From positions 1,240,001 to 1,304,000 of the forward strand of contig NZ_JACCFJ010000001.1 in the NCBI RefSeq assembly GCF_013410345.1: 64,000 bases of DNA. Direction: 5' to 3'. The stretch comes from Saccharopolyspora hordei. Lineage in GTDB: Bacteria; Actinomycetota; Actinomycetes; Mycobacteriales; Pseudonocardiaceae. The notes under the pieces were generated by a model, which ran no database searches, was not told where the DNA came from, and was given only the letters and a program-made list of their open reading frames with translations. Positions within the stretch are counted from its first letter, which is position 1, and each line of letters begins with the position of its first letter. This document shows, one piece after another, positions 17,063-24,750 of this stretch. A program made the translations under genes and the position numbers.

Positions 17063-20000
17063 GTGAGCACGCTGCAGTTCAAGCGAACGCCACGCCTGGC
17101 CGCTCCCAGGCCACCGGGCGGGGAGGTGCACCTCGAACCACCGCCGGAGATCCCGCGGACGATTCCGGGCAACATCGTCCAGAAGGTCCTTCCGGCCGTC
17201 ATGATCGTCGCGTCGCTGGGAATGATGGTCTTCATGCTCCAGCGGGCGCGGAACAACCCGATGATGATGATGATGCCGATGATGATGCTCATCTCAACAT
17301 TCGGGATGATGGCCGGTGGTGGCAAGGAGGGCAGCCAGAAGAAGGCTGAGATGAACGAGGACCGCAAGGACTACTTGCGGTACCTCGGCCAGATGCGGGA
17401 CCGCGCGCGCGAGGCCGCCGACGAGCAGCGGCTGGCGCGGGAGTGGGTGCACCCGGACCCGCAGACCCTCTGGTCCCTGGTCACCGGCCCGAGTCGGCGC
17501 ATGTGGGAACGGCGGCCGAACGACAACGACTTCTGCCAGGTGCGCGTGGGCCGTGGGTCGCAGCGGCTCGAAACGCGCCTGGTGCCGCCGCAGACCGGCC
17601 CGGTGGACGAGCTGGAGCCGATCACCACGCTGGCGCTGCGCCGCTTCGTGCGCGCGCACTCGCTGGTCCCGGACCTGCCCATCGCCACCTCGCTGCGCGG
17701 TTTCGCCGCGGTGGGCCTGCAGGGCGACAAGGAGCTGGTGCGGGGGCTGGCCCGTGCGATGGTGTGCCAGCTGGCCACCTTCCACACCCCGGACGACGTG
17801 ATCATCGCGGTCGCCAGCAGCGGTCGCGCACGCGCGGAGTGGGAGTGGGTCAAGTGGCTGCCGCACGCGCAGCACCCGACCGAGACCGACGGCATCGGCC
17901 AGATGCGGTTGATGGCGGGCTCGCTGGCGGCGATCGAGCAGATGCTCTCGGAGCAGCTGGCCGACCGACCGCGCTTCCAGCGCAACGCGGCGCCGCCGGA
18001 CGGGCAGCCGCACGTCGTGATCATCCTCGACGACGCGGAGATCAGCCGCGAGGAAGCGCTCTACGTCGAGGGCGGCCTGGCCGGTGTCACCATGATCGAC
18101 CTTTCCGACCTGCTCGGTCAGCTCACCGCCCGCCGCGGCATGCGGATGGTCGTCGAGGAGGGCCGGATCGGTGCCCGCGGTGGCGCCGGTGTGGAGTGGT
18201 TCGGCAAGCCGGACTCGCTGACCATGGAGGAGGCCACGGCGCTGGCCCGCCAGATGTCGCCGTACCGGGTCGCCGGTGGGGTGGGCGCGGCGGAGGCCGA
18301 CAGCGGTGGTTACGAGCCGCTGACCACGCCGCTGAACTACATCGAGCAGCTGGGCCTGGCCGGTGACGTCGTCACCTTCGACCTCAACGAGGCGTGGCGG
18401 CCGCGGTCCCGCGACGACCTGTACCGCGTCGCGATCGGCCCCGGCGAGCACGGCGAGATCGTCCACCTGGACATCAAGGAGACCGCCTCGGGCGGCATGG
18501 GCCCGCACGGGCTGTGCATCGGTGCGACCGGTTCCGGTAAGTCGGAGTTCCTGCGCACCATCGTGCTCGGCCTCATCGCGACGCACTCGTCGTCGATGCT
18601 CAACTTCGTGCTGGTCGACTTCAAGGGTGGTGCGACGTTCAACGGGTTCGACCCGGCACCGCACGTGTCGGCGAACATCTCGAACCTCGAGGGCGACGGC
18701 TCGCTGATCGACCGCATGCAGGACGCGCTGGCCGGCGAGATGAACCGCCGCCAGGAGATCCTGAACAAGGCGGGCGCGAAGAACGTCTGGGACTACCGGA
18801 AGATGGGCGAGGCCGGCGACGAGCGTTGCCAGGAGCCGCTGCCCGCGCTCTTCGTGGTCATCGACGAGTTCTCCGAGCTGCTGTCGCAGCAGCCGGACTT
18901 CGCCGAGCTGTTCGTGATGATCGGTCGTCTGGGTCGTTCGCTGCAGGTCCACCTGCTGCTGGCGTCCCAGCGGCTGGAGGAGGGCAAGCTCCGCGGCCTG
19001 GACTCGCACCTGTCGTACCGGATCGGTCTGAAGACCTTCAACGCGGCGGAGTCCCGCGCGGCGATCGGCGTTCCGGACGCCGCGGACCTGCCGTCCACCG
19101 GTGGTCACGGGTACCTGAAGCACCCGAACGGCATGGAGCGGTTCCGCGCCGCGTTCGTGTCCGGGCACCTGCACCAGACCAGCGGTCGGCGGCCGGCGCT
19201 CAAGGGCGCTGCCGCGCCGGTCACCGGCGACAAGATGCCGCGGCTGTTCGTCCCGGACTACATCGAGAAGCCGAAGGAACCGGAGCAGCCGGTCGAAGAG
19301 GTCAAGGAGGAGAAGAAGAGCGACCTCGACCCGACCGACTTCCAGATCGTCATCGACAAGGTCCGCGGCCAGGGCCCGCCCGCGCACCAGGTGTGGCTGC
19401 CGCCGCTGGACACCCCGCCGACGCTGGACAGCCTGCTGCCGCCGCTGCAGCAGACCGACGACCGCGGTTACACGGCCGCCGGTTACGCGGGCAGCGGCCG
19501 GTTGCAGGTGCCGATCGGCCTGATCGACGTGCCGTACCACCAGCGCCAGGACCCGCTGGTGCTGGACCTGAGCGGTCAGGGCGGTCACGGCGCGATCGTC
19601 GGTGGTGTCGGTGCCGGCAAGTCGAACGCGGTCCGCGCGATGATCGCGTCGATGGCGCTGACCCACACCCCGCAGGAGGTGCAGTTCTACTGCATCGACC
19701 TCGGTGGTGGTTCGATCGCGGCGCTGCGCGGCCTGCCGCACATGGGTGGTTACGGCACGCGGCGCGACCAGGACACGGTGCGCCGGACGATCGCCGAGCT
19801 CAAGACGCTGCTGGCGGACCGGGAAGCCCGGTTCCAGCAGCACGCTGTCGAGGGCATGAACGACTACCGCAACCGGCGGCGGCGCGGGGAGTTCGAGGAC
19901 GACCCGTACGGTGACGCGTTCCTGATCATCGACGGGTGGCGGACCTTCCGCGAGGAGTTCGAGACCCTCGAGCAGGACGTGCTGAACCTGGCCGCCAACG

Positions 20001-21169
20001 GCCTGGCGTACGGCGTGCACGTGTTCGTGACCGCGGCGCGCTGGGCGGAGATCCGCCCGGCGATGAAGGACCTGATGCAGACCCGCATCGAGCTGCGGCT
20101 GGGTGACCCGAGCGAGTCGGAGATCGACCGCAAGTTCGCGGTGAAGGTGCCGCTGGGCCGGCCGGGTCGCGGTATGCACAGCTCCAAGCTGCACTTCCTC
20201 ACCGCGCTGCCCCGTGTGGACAGCGAGAAGATCGGTGACCGCGTCGAGGCCGAGATCGAGCAGGTCAAGCGGGAGATCGAGGAGGGCAAGCCGGTCCGCG
20301 CCCCGCGGATGGGCTGGGAGCTGTACAACGACGACGTCTCCGAGGGCGTCGCGGACCTGGTGAACCGGGTCAAGAGCTCCTGGAAGGGTCGTCCGGCACC
20401 GATGGTCCGCCTGCTGCCGGAGATGCTGCCCTACCAGCAGCTGCCGCGTCCGGAGCAGCAGCCGAACCCGAAGCTGGTGCCGATCGGCATCAACGAGGAC
20501 GGCCTGCACCCGGTGTACCTCGACTTCAACGCCGAGCCGAACTTCTACGCGTTCGGCGAGCGCGAGTCGGGCAAGACGGCGCTGCTGCGCACCATCATCC
20601 GGGGCATCACCGAGCGGTACACGCCGAAGGAAGCGCTCATCCTGCTGGTCGACTACCGGCGCACGATGCTGGGCTTCCTCAACACCGGCCACCTGCTGGA
20701 GTACTCGGTGAGCGCGGACCAGCTGAAGAGCAACGTCAAGGACGTGGTCGGCTCGCTGAAGAAGCGCCTGCCGGGTCCGGACGTCACGCAGGAGCAGTTG
20801 AAGAACCGCTCCTGGTGGAAGGGTCCGGAGCTGTTCGTGGTCGTCGACGACTACGAGCTGGTGGCGCCGCAGGGCAACAACCCGCTGGCCCCGCTGGCGG
20901 AGTTCATCCCGCAGGCCAACGACGTGGGTCTGCACATCGTGCTGGCCCGCAACTCCGGTGGTGCCGGTCGCGCGCTGTACGAGCCGCTGATCGGCAAGAT
21001 GCGGGAGACCTCGGCCCCGGGTCTGGCGATGAGCGCGAACAAGGACGACGGCCAGCTGGTCGCCAACATCAAGTCCCGTCCGCTCCCGCCTGGTCGAGGC
21101 ACGCTGGTCAGCCGCAGCCTGCGCGGCGGCCCGCAGATGATCCAGACGGCGTTCATCCCGCCGGAGTGA
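17063..21169 (+). CDS. eccC: Type VII secretion ATPase EccC (fused EccCa-EccCb)
   Basis: FtsK/SpoIIIE-type motor of the ESX system, 1368 aa from the GTG at 17063. Two membrane segments (about residues 38-80) include an unusual run of methionines. Three ATPase domains follow, with Walker A motifs GATGSGKS (487-494), GGVGAGKS (847-854) and GERESGKT (1165-1172). Walker B elements are LFVVIDEFSEL, FLIIDGWRTF and LFVVVDDYEL. The single-chain form joins the parts that are split as EccCa/EccCb in mycobacterial ESX-1. GGAAAGG lies 12 bases before the start, and in-frame TTG codons at 17051 and 17054 are alternatives. The family consensus begins STLQFKRTPRL. Confidence 0.97.
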   Translation: MSTLQFKRTPRLAAPRPPGGEVHLEPPPEIPRTIPGNIVQKVLPAVMIVASLGMMVFMLQRARNNPMMMMMPMMMLISTFGMMAGGGKEGSQKKAEMNEDRKDYLRYLGQMRDRAREAADEQRLAREWVHPDPQTLWSLVTGPSRRMWERRPNDNDFCQVRVGRGSQRLETRLVPPQTGPVDELEPITTLALRRFVRAHSLVPDLPIATSLRGFAAVGLQGDKELVRGLARAMVCQLATFHTPDDVIIAVASSGRARAEWEWVKWLPHAQHPTETDGIGQMRLMAGSLAAIEQMLSEQLADRPRFQRNAAPPDGQPHVVIILDDAEISREEALYVEGGLAGVTMIDLSDLLGQLTARRGMRMVVEEGRIGARGGAGVEWFGKPDSLTMEEATALARQMSPYRVAGGVGAAEADSGGYEPLTTPLNYIEQLGLAGDVVTFDLNEAWRPRSRDDLYRVAIGPGEHGEIVHLDIKETASGGMGPHGLCIGATGSGKSEFLRTIVLGLIATHSSSMLNFVLVDFKGGATFNGFDPAPHVSANISNLEGDGSLIDRMQDALAGEMNRRQEILNKAGAKNVWDYRKMGEAGDERCQEPLPALFVVIDEFSELLSQQPDFAELFVMIGRLGRSLQVHLLLASQRLEEGKLRGLDSHLSYRIGLKTFNAAESRAAIGVPDAADLPSTGGHGYLKHPNGMERFRAAFVSGHLHQTSGRRPALKGAAAPVTGDKMPRLFVPDYIEKPKEPEQPVEEVKEEKKSDLDPTDFQIVIDKVRGQGPPAHQVWLPPLDTPPTLDSLLPPLQQTDDRGYTAAGYAGSGRLQVPIGLIDVPYHQRQDPLVLDLSGQGGHGAIVGGVGAGKSNAVRAMIASMALTHTPQEVQFYCIDLGGGSIAALRGLPHMGGYGTRRDQDTVRRTIAELKTLLADREARFQQHAVEGMNDYRNRRRRGEFEDDPYGDAFLIIDGWRTFREEFETLEQDVLNLAANGLAYGVHVFVTAARWAEIRPAMKDLMQTRIELRLGDPSESEIDRKFAVKVPLGRPGRGMHSSKLHFLTALPRVDSEKIGDRVEAEIEQVKREIEEGKPVRAPRMGWELYNDDVSEGVADLVNRVKSSWKGRPAPMVRLLPEMLPYQQLPRPEQQPNPKLVPIGINEDGLHPVYLDFNAEPNFYAFGERESGKTALLRTIIRGITERYTPKEALILLVDYRRTMLGFLNTGHLLEYSVSADQLKSNVKDVVGSLKKRLPGPDVTQEQLKNRSWWKGPELFVVVDDYELVAPQGNNPLAPLAEFIPQANDVGLHIVLARNSGGAGRALYEPLIGKMRETSAPGLAMSANKDDGQLVANIKSRPLPPGRGTLVSRSLRGGPQMIQTAFIPPE

Positions 21170-21189
21170 TCGTCACGAGCCCGAGACGG

Positions 21190-21226
21190 GAGGAGCCCTC
21201 CTCGACCTGGTCGAGGAGGGCTCCTC
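21190..21226. terminator. Terminator hairpin after eccC
   Basis: Perfect 16-bp stem GAGGAGCCCTCCTCGA / TCGAGGAGGGCTCCTC with a 5-base loop, 20 bases after the eccC stop. Confidence 0.75.
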
Positions 21227-21262
21227 GCCGTTCAGGGCCCCTCCACCGCAGGCGGGTCGGGA

Positions 21263-21312
21263 GGGTCGTGAGTGCGCAGGCCGGCTGGAGCCGGTTCCCC
21301 CACTCACGACCC
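21263..21312. repeat. 50-bp palindromic repeat, copy A
   Basis: One of four copies in the window of a 50-bp element. Perfect 12-bp outer arms GGGTCGTGAGTG / CACTCACGACCC enclose an inner CCGGCT-GG-AGCCGG hairpin. Copies B, C and D are at 21345, 21639 and 57657. Non-coding. Confidence 0.85.
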
Positions 21313-21344
21313 GCTCGTTTCGGAGGGGCCGTCGTCCGGCGGAT

Positions 21345-21394
21345 GGGTCGTGAGTACCTAGACCGGCTGCAGCCGGTTCCGCCGCTCACGACTC
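21345..21394. repeat. 50-bp palindromic repeat, copy B (degenerate)
   Basis: Same length and layout as copy A but diverged. The left arm reads GGGTCGTGAGTACC and the right arm GCCGCTCACGACTC. The inner CCGGCTGCAGCCGG is itself a perfect palindrome, so the fold is preserved despite arm changes. Confidence 0.75.
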
Positions 21395-21540
21395 CTGCGG
21401 GCCGACACCCCGGGTGGGCGACGGGGCCGGTTGGGAGACCCCGTCCGCCGCGATCCCAAGGGAGGTTGCGCGTCTGATCTCCACTGAACGTGCGTCGATC
21501 CCATCGACATGTGGTCGGCCGGGGCGGTTTCGGTGCGGGG

Positions 21541-21582
21541 GGCGGTGGCCGGGCGCGGGGAGGGGCACGCCCGGCCACCGCC
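21541..21582. terminator. Long GC-rich hairpin
   Basis: A 15-bp stem GGCGGTGGCCGGGCG / CGCCCGGCCACCGCC with a 12-base loop, in the non-coding stretch 21170-21689. It could terminate the minus-strand gene ending at 21690. The rest of this 520-base gap holds the repeats A-C and no convincing gene. Confidence 0.45.
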
Positions 21583-21638
21583 GGCGGGCAGGTGCGGCCG
21601 GTGCCGGGGGAGTGGAGCCGCACCGCCCTGGTCGGCGT

Positions 21639-21688
21639 GGGTCGTGAGTGCGCAGGCCGGTTGGAGCCGGTCTCCGCACTCACGACCC
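21639..21688. repeat. 50-bp palindromic repeat, copy C
   Basis: Perfect 12-bp arms GGGTCGTGAGTG / CACTCACGACCC as in copy A. The inner hairpin has one change (CCGGTTGGAGCCGG). It lies one base beyond the stop codon of the minus-strand gene at 21690. Confidence 0.85.
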
Positions 21689-21689
21689 G

Positions 21690-21965
21690 TCAGGTGCGGA
21701 GGTGGTGGCGTCCGGTGGGCCGGTCGTCCGCGGTGGGGTCGGGGAACCGGGGTCGCGGTGGGGGTGCGGGAGGCGTCGGTGGTCGCTCGCGGGCGCGTTC
21801 GGCTTCGACGGCGGCGATGAGGTGCCAGACGGTGCAGTCGCCGTCGCCGGTCCCGGCGTGTTGGCCGGTGGCGGAACGCGGCACGCGGATCGGGAGGTGG
21901 GTGGCGAGCAGGGCGAGGATGAGCAGGGTGAACAGCACGAACGTGCTCAGCTGGATCCAGGGCAT
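21690..21965 (-). CDS. Small single-pass membrane protein
   Basis: A 91-aa protein. A hydrophobic segment at about residues 5-24 (LSTFVLFTLLILALLATHLP) would anchor it, and a Pro/Arg-rich C-terminal tail follows. The ATG is preceded by GAGGAAGGG. I recognise no family. It sits downstream of the small Cys-containing gene on the same strand (66-base gap) and next to the XRE/DUF397 pair, so it may belong to that accessory module. Coding status is moderately supported by the ribosome binding site and a believable membrane segment. Confidence 0.55.
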   Translation of the reverse strand: MPWIQLSTFVLFTLLILALLATHLPIRVPRSATGQHAGTGDGDCTVWHLIAAVEAERARERPPTPPAPPPRPRFPDPTADDRPTGRHHLRT

Positions 21966-22031
21966 GACGGCGTCCCTTCCTCGGTTCGAGATGGTGGGGG
22001 TGTGGAGCGGCGGCGCGATCGCCGCTGCGGA

Positions 22032-22244
22032 TCAGGTGCGCTCCGCCAGCAGGCGCCAGCAGTCCATGCAGGTGCGCTCGCGGATCCAGTCCACTTCGGA
22101 CCGGTCGTGCAGCTCGGGAGCTGCGGTCCTGGCTCCGCAGAACGCCTCCACCTCGGCGTCCGGTGGTGCCTTCGTCGCTGCGATGGGGAAGGCGTGACGA
22201 CCACCCGTCACCGGCCGCCACACGTAGGTCAAGTACCCGGACAT
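22032..22244 (-). CDS. Small Cys-containing hypothetical protein
   Basis: A 70-aa protein starting MSGYLTYVWRPVTGG, with GGAAAGGAG upstream of its ATG. Cysteines occur in AFCGAR and in a CxxC motif (RTCMDCWRLL), suggesting a small zinc-binding fold. Similar small genes are often found beside XRE/DUF397 pairs in actinobacteria. It is divergent from the XRE regulator at 22356 across a 111-base region holding three TGGCAA-type half-sites, so it is a candidate target of that regulator. Confidence 0.65.
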   Translation of the reverse strand: MSGYLTYVWRPVTGGRHAFPIAATKAPPDAEVEAFCGARTAAPELHDRSEVDWIRERTCMDCWRLLAERT

Positions 22245-22267
22245 CCCGGCTCCTTTCCGTCGTGATG

Positions 22268-22294
22268 TGGCAAGTTTTGCCAACTGTCTGGCAA
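22268..22294. promoter_or_regulatory. Candidate operator of TGGCAA half-sites
   Basis: Three half-sites in alternating orientation: TGGCAA (22268-22273), TTGCCA (22277-22282), TGGCAA (22289-22294). They form two overlapping inverted repeats with 3- and 6-base spacers. The site lies in the divergent promoter between the Cys-containing small gene and the XRE regulator. Confidence 0.6.
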
Positions 22295-22355
22295 GTGATC
22301 AATTACACGAAGGTGGGAGATCAGGAGGGCGGCGAGACCTTCGTAAGCTGAGCTC

Positions 22356-23198
22356 ATGGTGGACACCCCGAGAGCTCGTGCTCTGGCGAAGGAACTTCGA
22401 GCTGCTCGAAGTGCTGCGGGGTTGAGTGCGCGCGAGCTCGCTCGTGCGCTCGGCTGGTCGGAAGCGAAGGTCAGCCGCATCGAGACCGCTCAGCGTGGGG
22501 TCAAGGTCGATGCCGTCAGGGCCATGCTCGACGTGCTGGGTGTTGAGGGCGAAGACCGAGAACGGCTGGTCAAGCTGGCCCGTGATGTTCGCGAGCCGGC
22601 TTGGTGGGAGCTGGGGCGCAACCTCCCGCACCAGTTGACGGCGCTCATCGACGCCGAACAGCGGGCGAAGTGCATCACGAACGTCTCGCTCAACACGGTC
22701 CCAGGTCTGCTGCAGACCCGGGCTTACACGAGACAGATCATGGAAACGGGCAACGTCCCGGATGAGGACCTGGAGGATCACGTTGCGATCCGCCAGATGC
22801 GCCAAGGCATCCTGAGCAAGCGGGAGCCGGTCGAGTTCCGCACGTTCCTCGACGAGACGGTGCTGATGCGCCCGATCGGCGGGGCGAAAGTGATGGCAGA
22901 GCAGGTCCGCCAGGTGCTCTACGCAGACGAGATGCCGAACGTCAGCGTCCGTGTCTTGCCTCTTGACTTGGGTGCGCATGCAGGGCTGAGTGGCACTTTC
23001 GTCCTCATGGAGTTCGTGGCGTCCAGGCCGCTCGTTTTCCTGGAAGGGCGCAGCTCCGGTGCGTTCATCGACAACCCCGAGGACGTGCAGCTCTTCTACG
23101 AAGCGATCGAGAACATCGACGCGCAGGCTTCTGATGTGTCCGCTTCGAAGGAGATACTGACGAGGTACCTGGAGAAGTACGAAGGCGAGGCGGAATGA
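22356..23198 (+). CDS. XRE-family regulator with DUF5753 domain
   Basis: A 280-aa DNA-binding protein. The helix-turn-helix occupies about residues 12-65 (LRAARSAAGLSARELARALGWSEAKVSRIE spans two helices plus turn, quoted here only as landmarks). The DUF5753 domain covers about 95-270 (VPGLLQTRAYTRQIM; LSGTFVLMEF). These regulators come as pairs with DUF397 proteins and are abundant in Streptomyces and Pseudonocardiales. The DUF397 gene overlaps its stop by four bases (ATGA). Autoregulation through the TGGCAA operator just upstream is likely. Its third-position base use looks less GC-biased than the ribosomal genes. Confidence 0.92.
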   Translation: MVDTPRARALAKELRAARSAAGLSARELARALGWSEAKVSRIETAQRGVKVDAVRAMLDVLGVEGEDRERLVKLARDVREPAWWELGRNLPHQLTALIDAEQRAKCITNVSLNTVPGLLQTRAYTRQIMETGNVPDEDLEDHVAIRQMRQGILSKREPVEFRTFLDETVLMRPIGGAKVMAEQVRQVLYADEMPNVSVRVLPLDLGAHAGLSGTFVLMEFVASRPLVFLEGRSSGAFIDNPEDVQLFYEAIENIDAQASDVSASKEILTRYLEKYEGEAE

Positions 23199-23407
23199 CG
23201 TACGTTCTGGGTGGCTGGCGGAAGTCTTCGTACAGCGGAGCTCAAGCCGACTGTGTCGAAGTCGGCTGGTCGTCCCACGGTGGTTCGCCAAGTGACTCTG
23301 TCGAGGTGGTGGGCGTCCGCGACTCGAAGGACCGGGACGGGGCTGTGCTGGTCTTCCCGCGGCGGCAGTGGGCGGCGTTCGTCTCGGGCCTGCGGGAGCG
23401 TGGCTAA
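23195..23407 (+). CDS. DUF397 domain protein
   Basis: A 70-aa protein with the whole DUF397 signature: WRKSSYSGAQADCVEV near the N-terminus, VRDSKDRDGAVLVFPRRQW in the middle, and a C-terminal Trp/Phe helix. The ATG overlaps the XRE stop (ATGA), indicating coupled translation. Such pairs have been described as toxin/antitoxin-like or as developmental regulators (the Scr1/Scr2 type of Streptomyces). Which applies here cannot be told from sequence. Confidence 0.92.
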   Translation: MTYVLGGWRKSSYSGAQADCVEVGWSSHGGSPSDSVEVVGVRDSKDRDGAVLVFPRRQWAAFVSGLRERG

Positions 23408-23782
23408 ACCTCCTCGCGCCCGCCGACTGCTCTCGGACGGTGGAGATCGCGCTGGACGATGATCCGGCTCTCTTGAGCTAGGCGCTGGTCACGGGCAGTG
23501 GAAACTTCGGCTAATAATGTTGTGCACACGTGCATGATCAGGTGTACGGCCAGCTCGGGCGAGGTGCCGTGGAGACCTGCGGGGTGTGCTCTGCTTCGTT
23601 GGTGAGGTGCGTGGTGTTCGTCTCGGATTTGCGGGATCGTCGCTGGTAGCCGGGGCTGTTCGCGCGATCCGCGGGAGAAGTTCTGCGAACGTTGTCCCTC
23701 TTCGGGGCGGCCTCTTGTACTCTGCGTCCGTGATCACACCTGTGTGTGACCTGCCATGATCATGTTCGGGTAGGGGGAGTCC
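23408..23782. other. Intergenic region with a palindromic site
   Basis: A 375-base non-coding stretch between the DUF397 gene and the T7SS accessory cluster. It contains TCACAC-N4-GTGTGA at 23734-23749. TACTCT at 23719-23724 is a possible -10 hexamer. An E-box-like GTGCACACGTGCAT lies near 23522. I see no gene in it. Confidence 0.5.
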
Positions 23783-24181
23783 GTGACGACAGGGTTGGAA
23801 GGCATCGCCGCTGGCGCCAGCGCGCTCGCCGGGCAGGCCGCGGGCCTGCGCGCTGCAGTCGACAGCGGCAAGGTCGTGATGACACCCGAGGCCGCCGAGC
23901 GCGTCGCCAAGCTCTACGAGGACAAGGCTGACGACGTCAGGAAGAAGAGGTTCCGCACCGACCGTCTTCTCGCGAGGTCCGCTTTCGGCGACTGCAACAT
24001 CGGGCGTGCCCTGGGGCAGAAGTTCGAGGACAAGGTAAACGCTCCTGAGGTTGGCCTCGTAGCGATCTTGGCGAAGACGGAAGAGATCCTGCGGAACATG
24101 GCGCAGGCCTACCGGGACTCCGCGCGGGAGATGCAAAACACGGATGAAGAGCACGCTCGCAACCTGAACCGGAACGTCTGA
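23783..24181 (+). CDS. Small helical T7SS-associated protein
   Basis: A 132-aa protein, GTG start with GGGGGAG upstream. It is almost wholly helical, without signal peptide or membrane segment. Long Ala/Glu/Lys/Arg-rich helices (MTPEAAERVAKLYEDKADDVRKKR; EEILRNMAQAYRDSAREMQ, cited as landmarks) suggest an EspC/WXG100-like fold, although WXG itself is missing. It is followed at 14 bases by a DUF3558 lipoprotein and then by a large substrate-like gene and espG, so a role in type VII secretion is inferred. Codon use here is more A/T-rich than in flanking housekeeping genes. Confidence 0.65.
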   Translation: MTTGLEGIAAGASALAGQAAGLRAAVDSGKVVMTPEAAERVAKLYEDKADDVRKKRFRTDRLLARSAFGDCNIGRALGQKFEDKVNAPEVGLVAILAKTEEILRNMAQAYRDSAREMQNTDEEHARNLNRNV

Positions 24182-24194
24182 TCTAGTGGTGGTT

Positions 24195-24728
24195 ATGCGT
24201 AAGACACGACTTGCCGTCGCCGTGGCTGGGACTGCTGCGGGGCTTCTCCTCGCTGGGTGTGCCTCTGGTGGCGGGAACGATGGCCAGACGACAGCTCCTG
24301 AGCAGAAGAATGTTCTGGCGAACGTCGACCCCTGCAATGTGCTGTCGGCTGACGAGCTCCAACAGCTCGGTGTGACTGAGCCAGGAGAACCCGTTGACCA
24401 GGGCGTTGGTGAGCAGGGTTGCGACTTCGACGCGGACTCCTACGCTTTCGCGATCTACAAGGGTGAGAATGACAGCCTCGCCTACTGGAAGGGGCAGCGC
24501 GACAATTTCGCGATCTTCGAAGAAAACAAGGTCGGCTCGCGCAACGGCATCAAGCAGGTCACTAAAGGTGCTGTTGGGCAGAGCACGTGCAACCAGGTCA
24601 TTGAGGTCGGTAGCGGGTCTGTGACTGTCCAGTTCGGGTTCGACGCGGACAACAAGCAGAGCGACGAAGCGACCTGCGCCAAGGCCATGGAGATCGCGCA
24701 ACTTGTCGAGCCGAAGCTGCCGAAGTGA
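24195..24728 (+). CDS. DUF3558 lipoprotein
   Basis: A 177-aa secreted lipoprotein from the ATG at 24195 (in-frame GTGs at 24186 and 24189 are alternatives). A basic N-terminus and hydrophobic stretch lead to the lipobox LLAGC with lipidated Cys22. The mature part begins Gly/Thr-rich and has DPCNVLSADELQQLG and two further cysteines, characteristic of DUF3558. Function of the family is not established. In actinobacteria these genes are common beside ESX and regulatory loci. It lies between two T7SS-like genes, so it may act on the cell surface with the secreted proteins. Confidence 0.9.
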   Translation: MRKTRLAVAVAGTAAGLLLAGCASGGGNDGQTTAPEQKNVLANVDPCNVLSADELQQLGVTEPGEPVDQGVGEQGCDFDADSYAFAIYKGENDSLAYWKGQRDNFAIFEENKVGSRNGIKQVTKGAVGQSTCNQVIEVGSGSVTVQFGFDADNKQSDEATCAKAMEIAQLVEPKLPK

Positions 24729-24750
24729 GAGCTAGTCGAGGGGGAACTTC

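Noticed and set aside
17294-20935. 1213-codon antisense open frame inside eccC
   Set aside because: The sense strand has three intact ATPase domains. The antisense translation is low-complexity Arg/His/Val/Leu with no recognisable fold.
21153-22265. Several overlapping short frames across the palindromic repeats, with recurrent similar peptides
   Set aside because: The recurring peptide comes from translating the repeat itself. The frames have no ribosome binding sites and cross hairpins.
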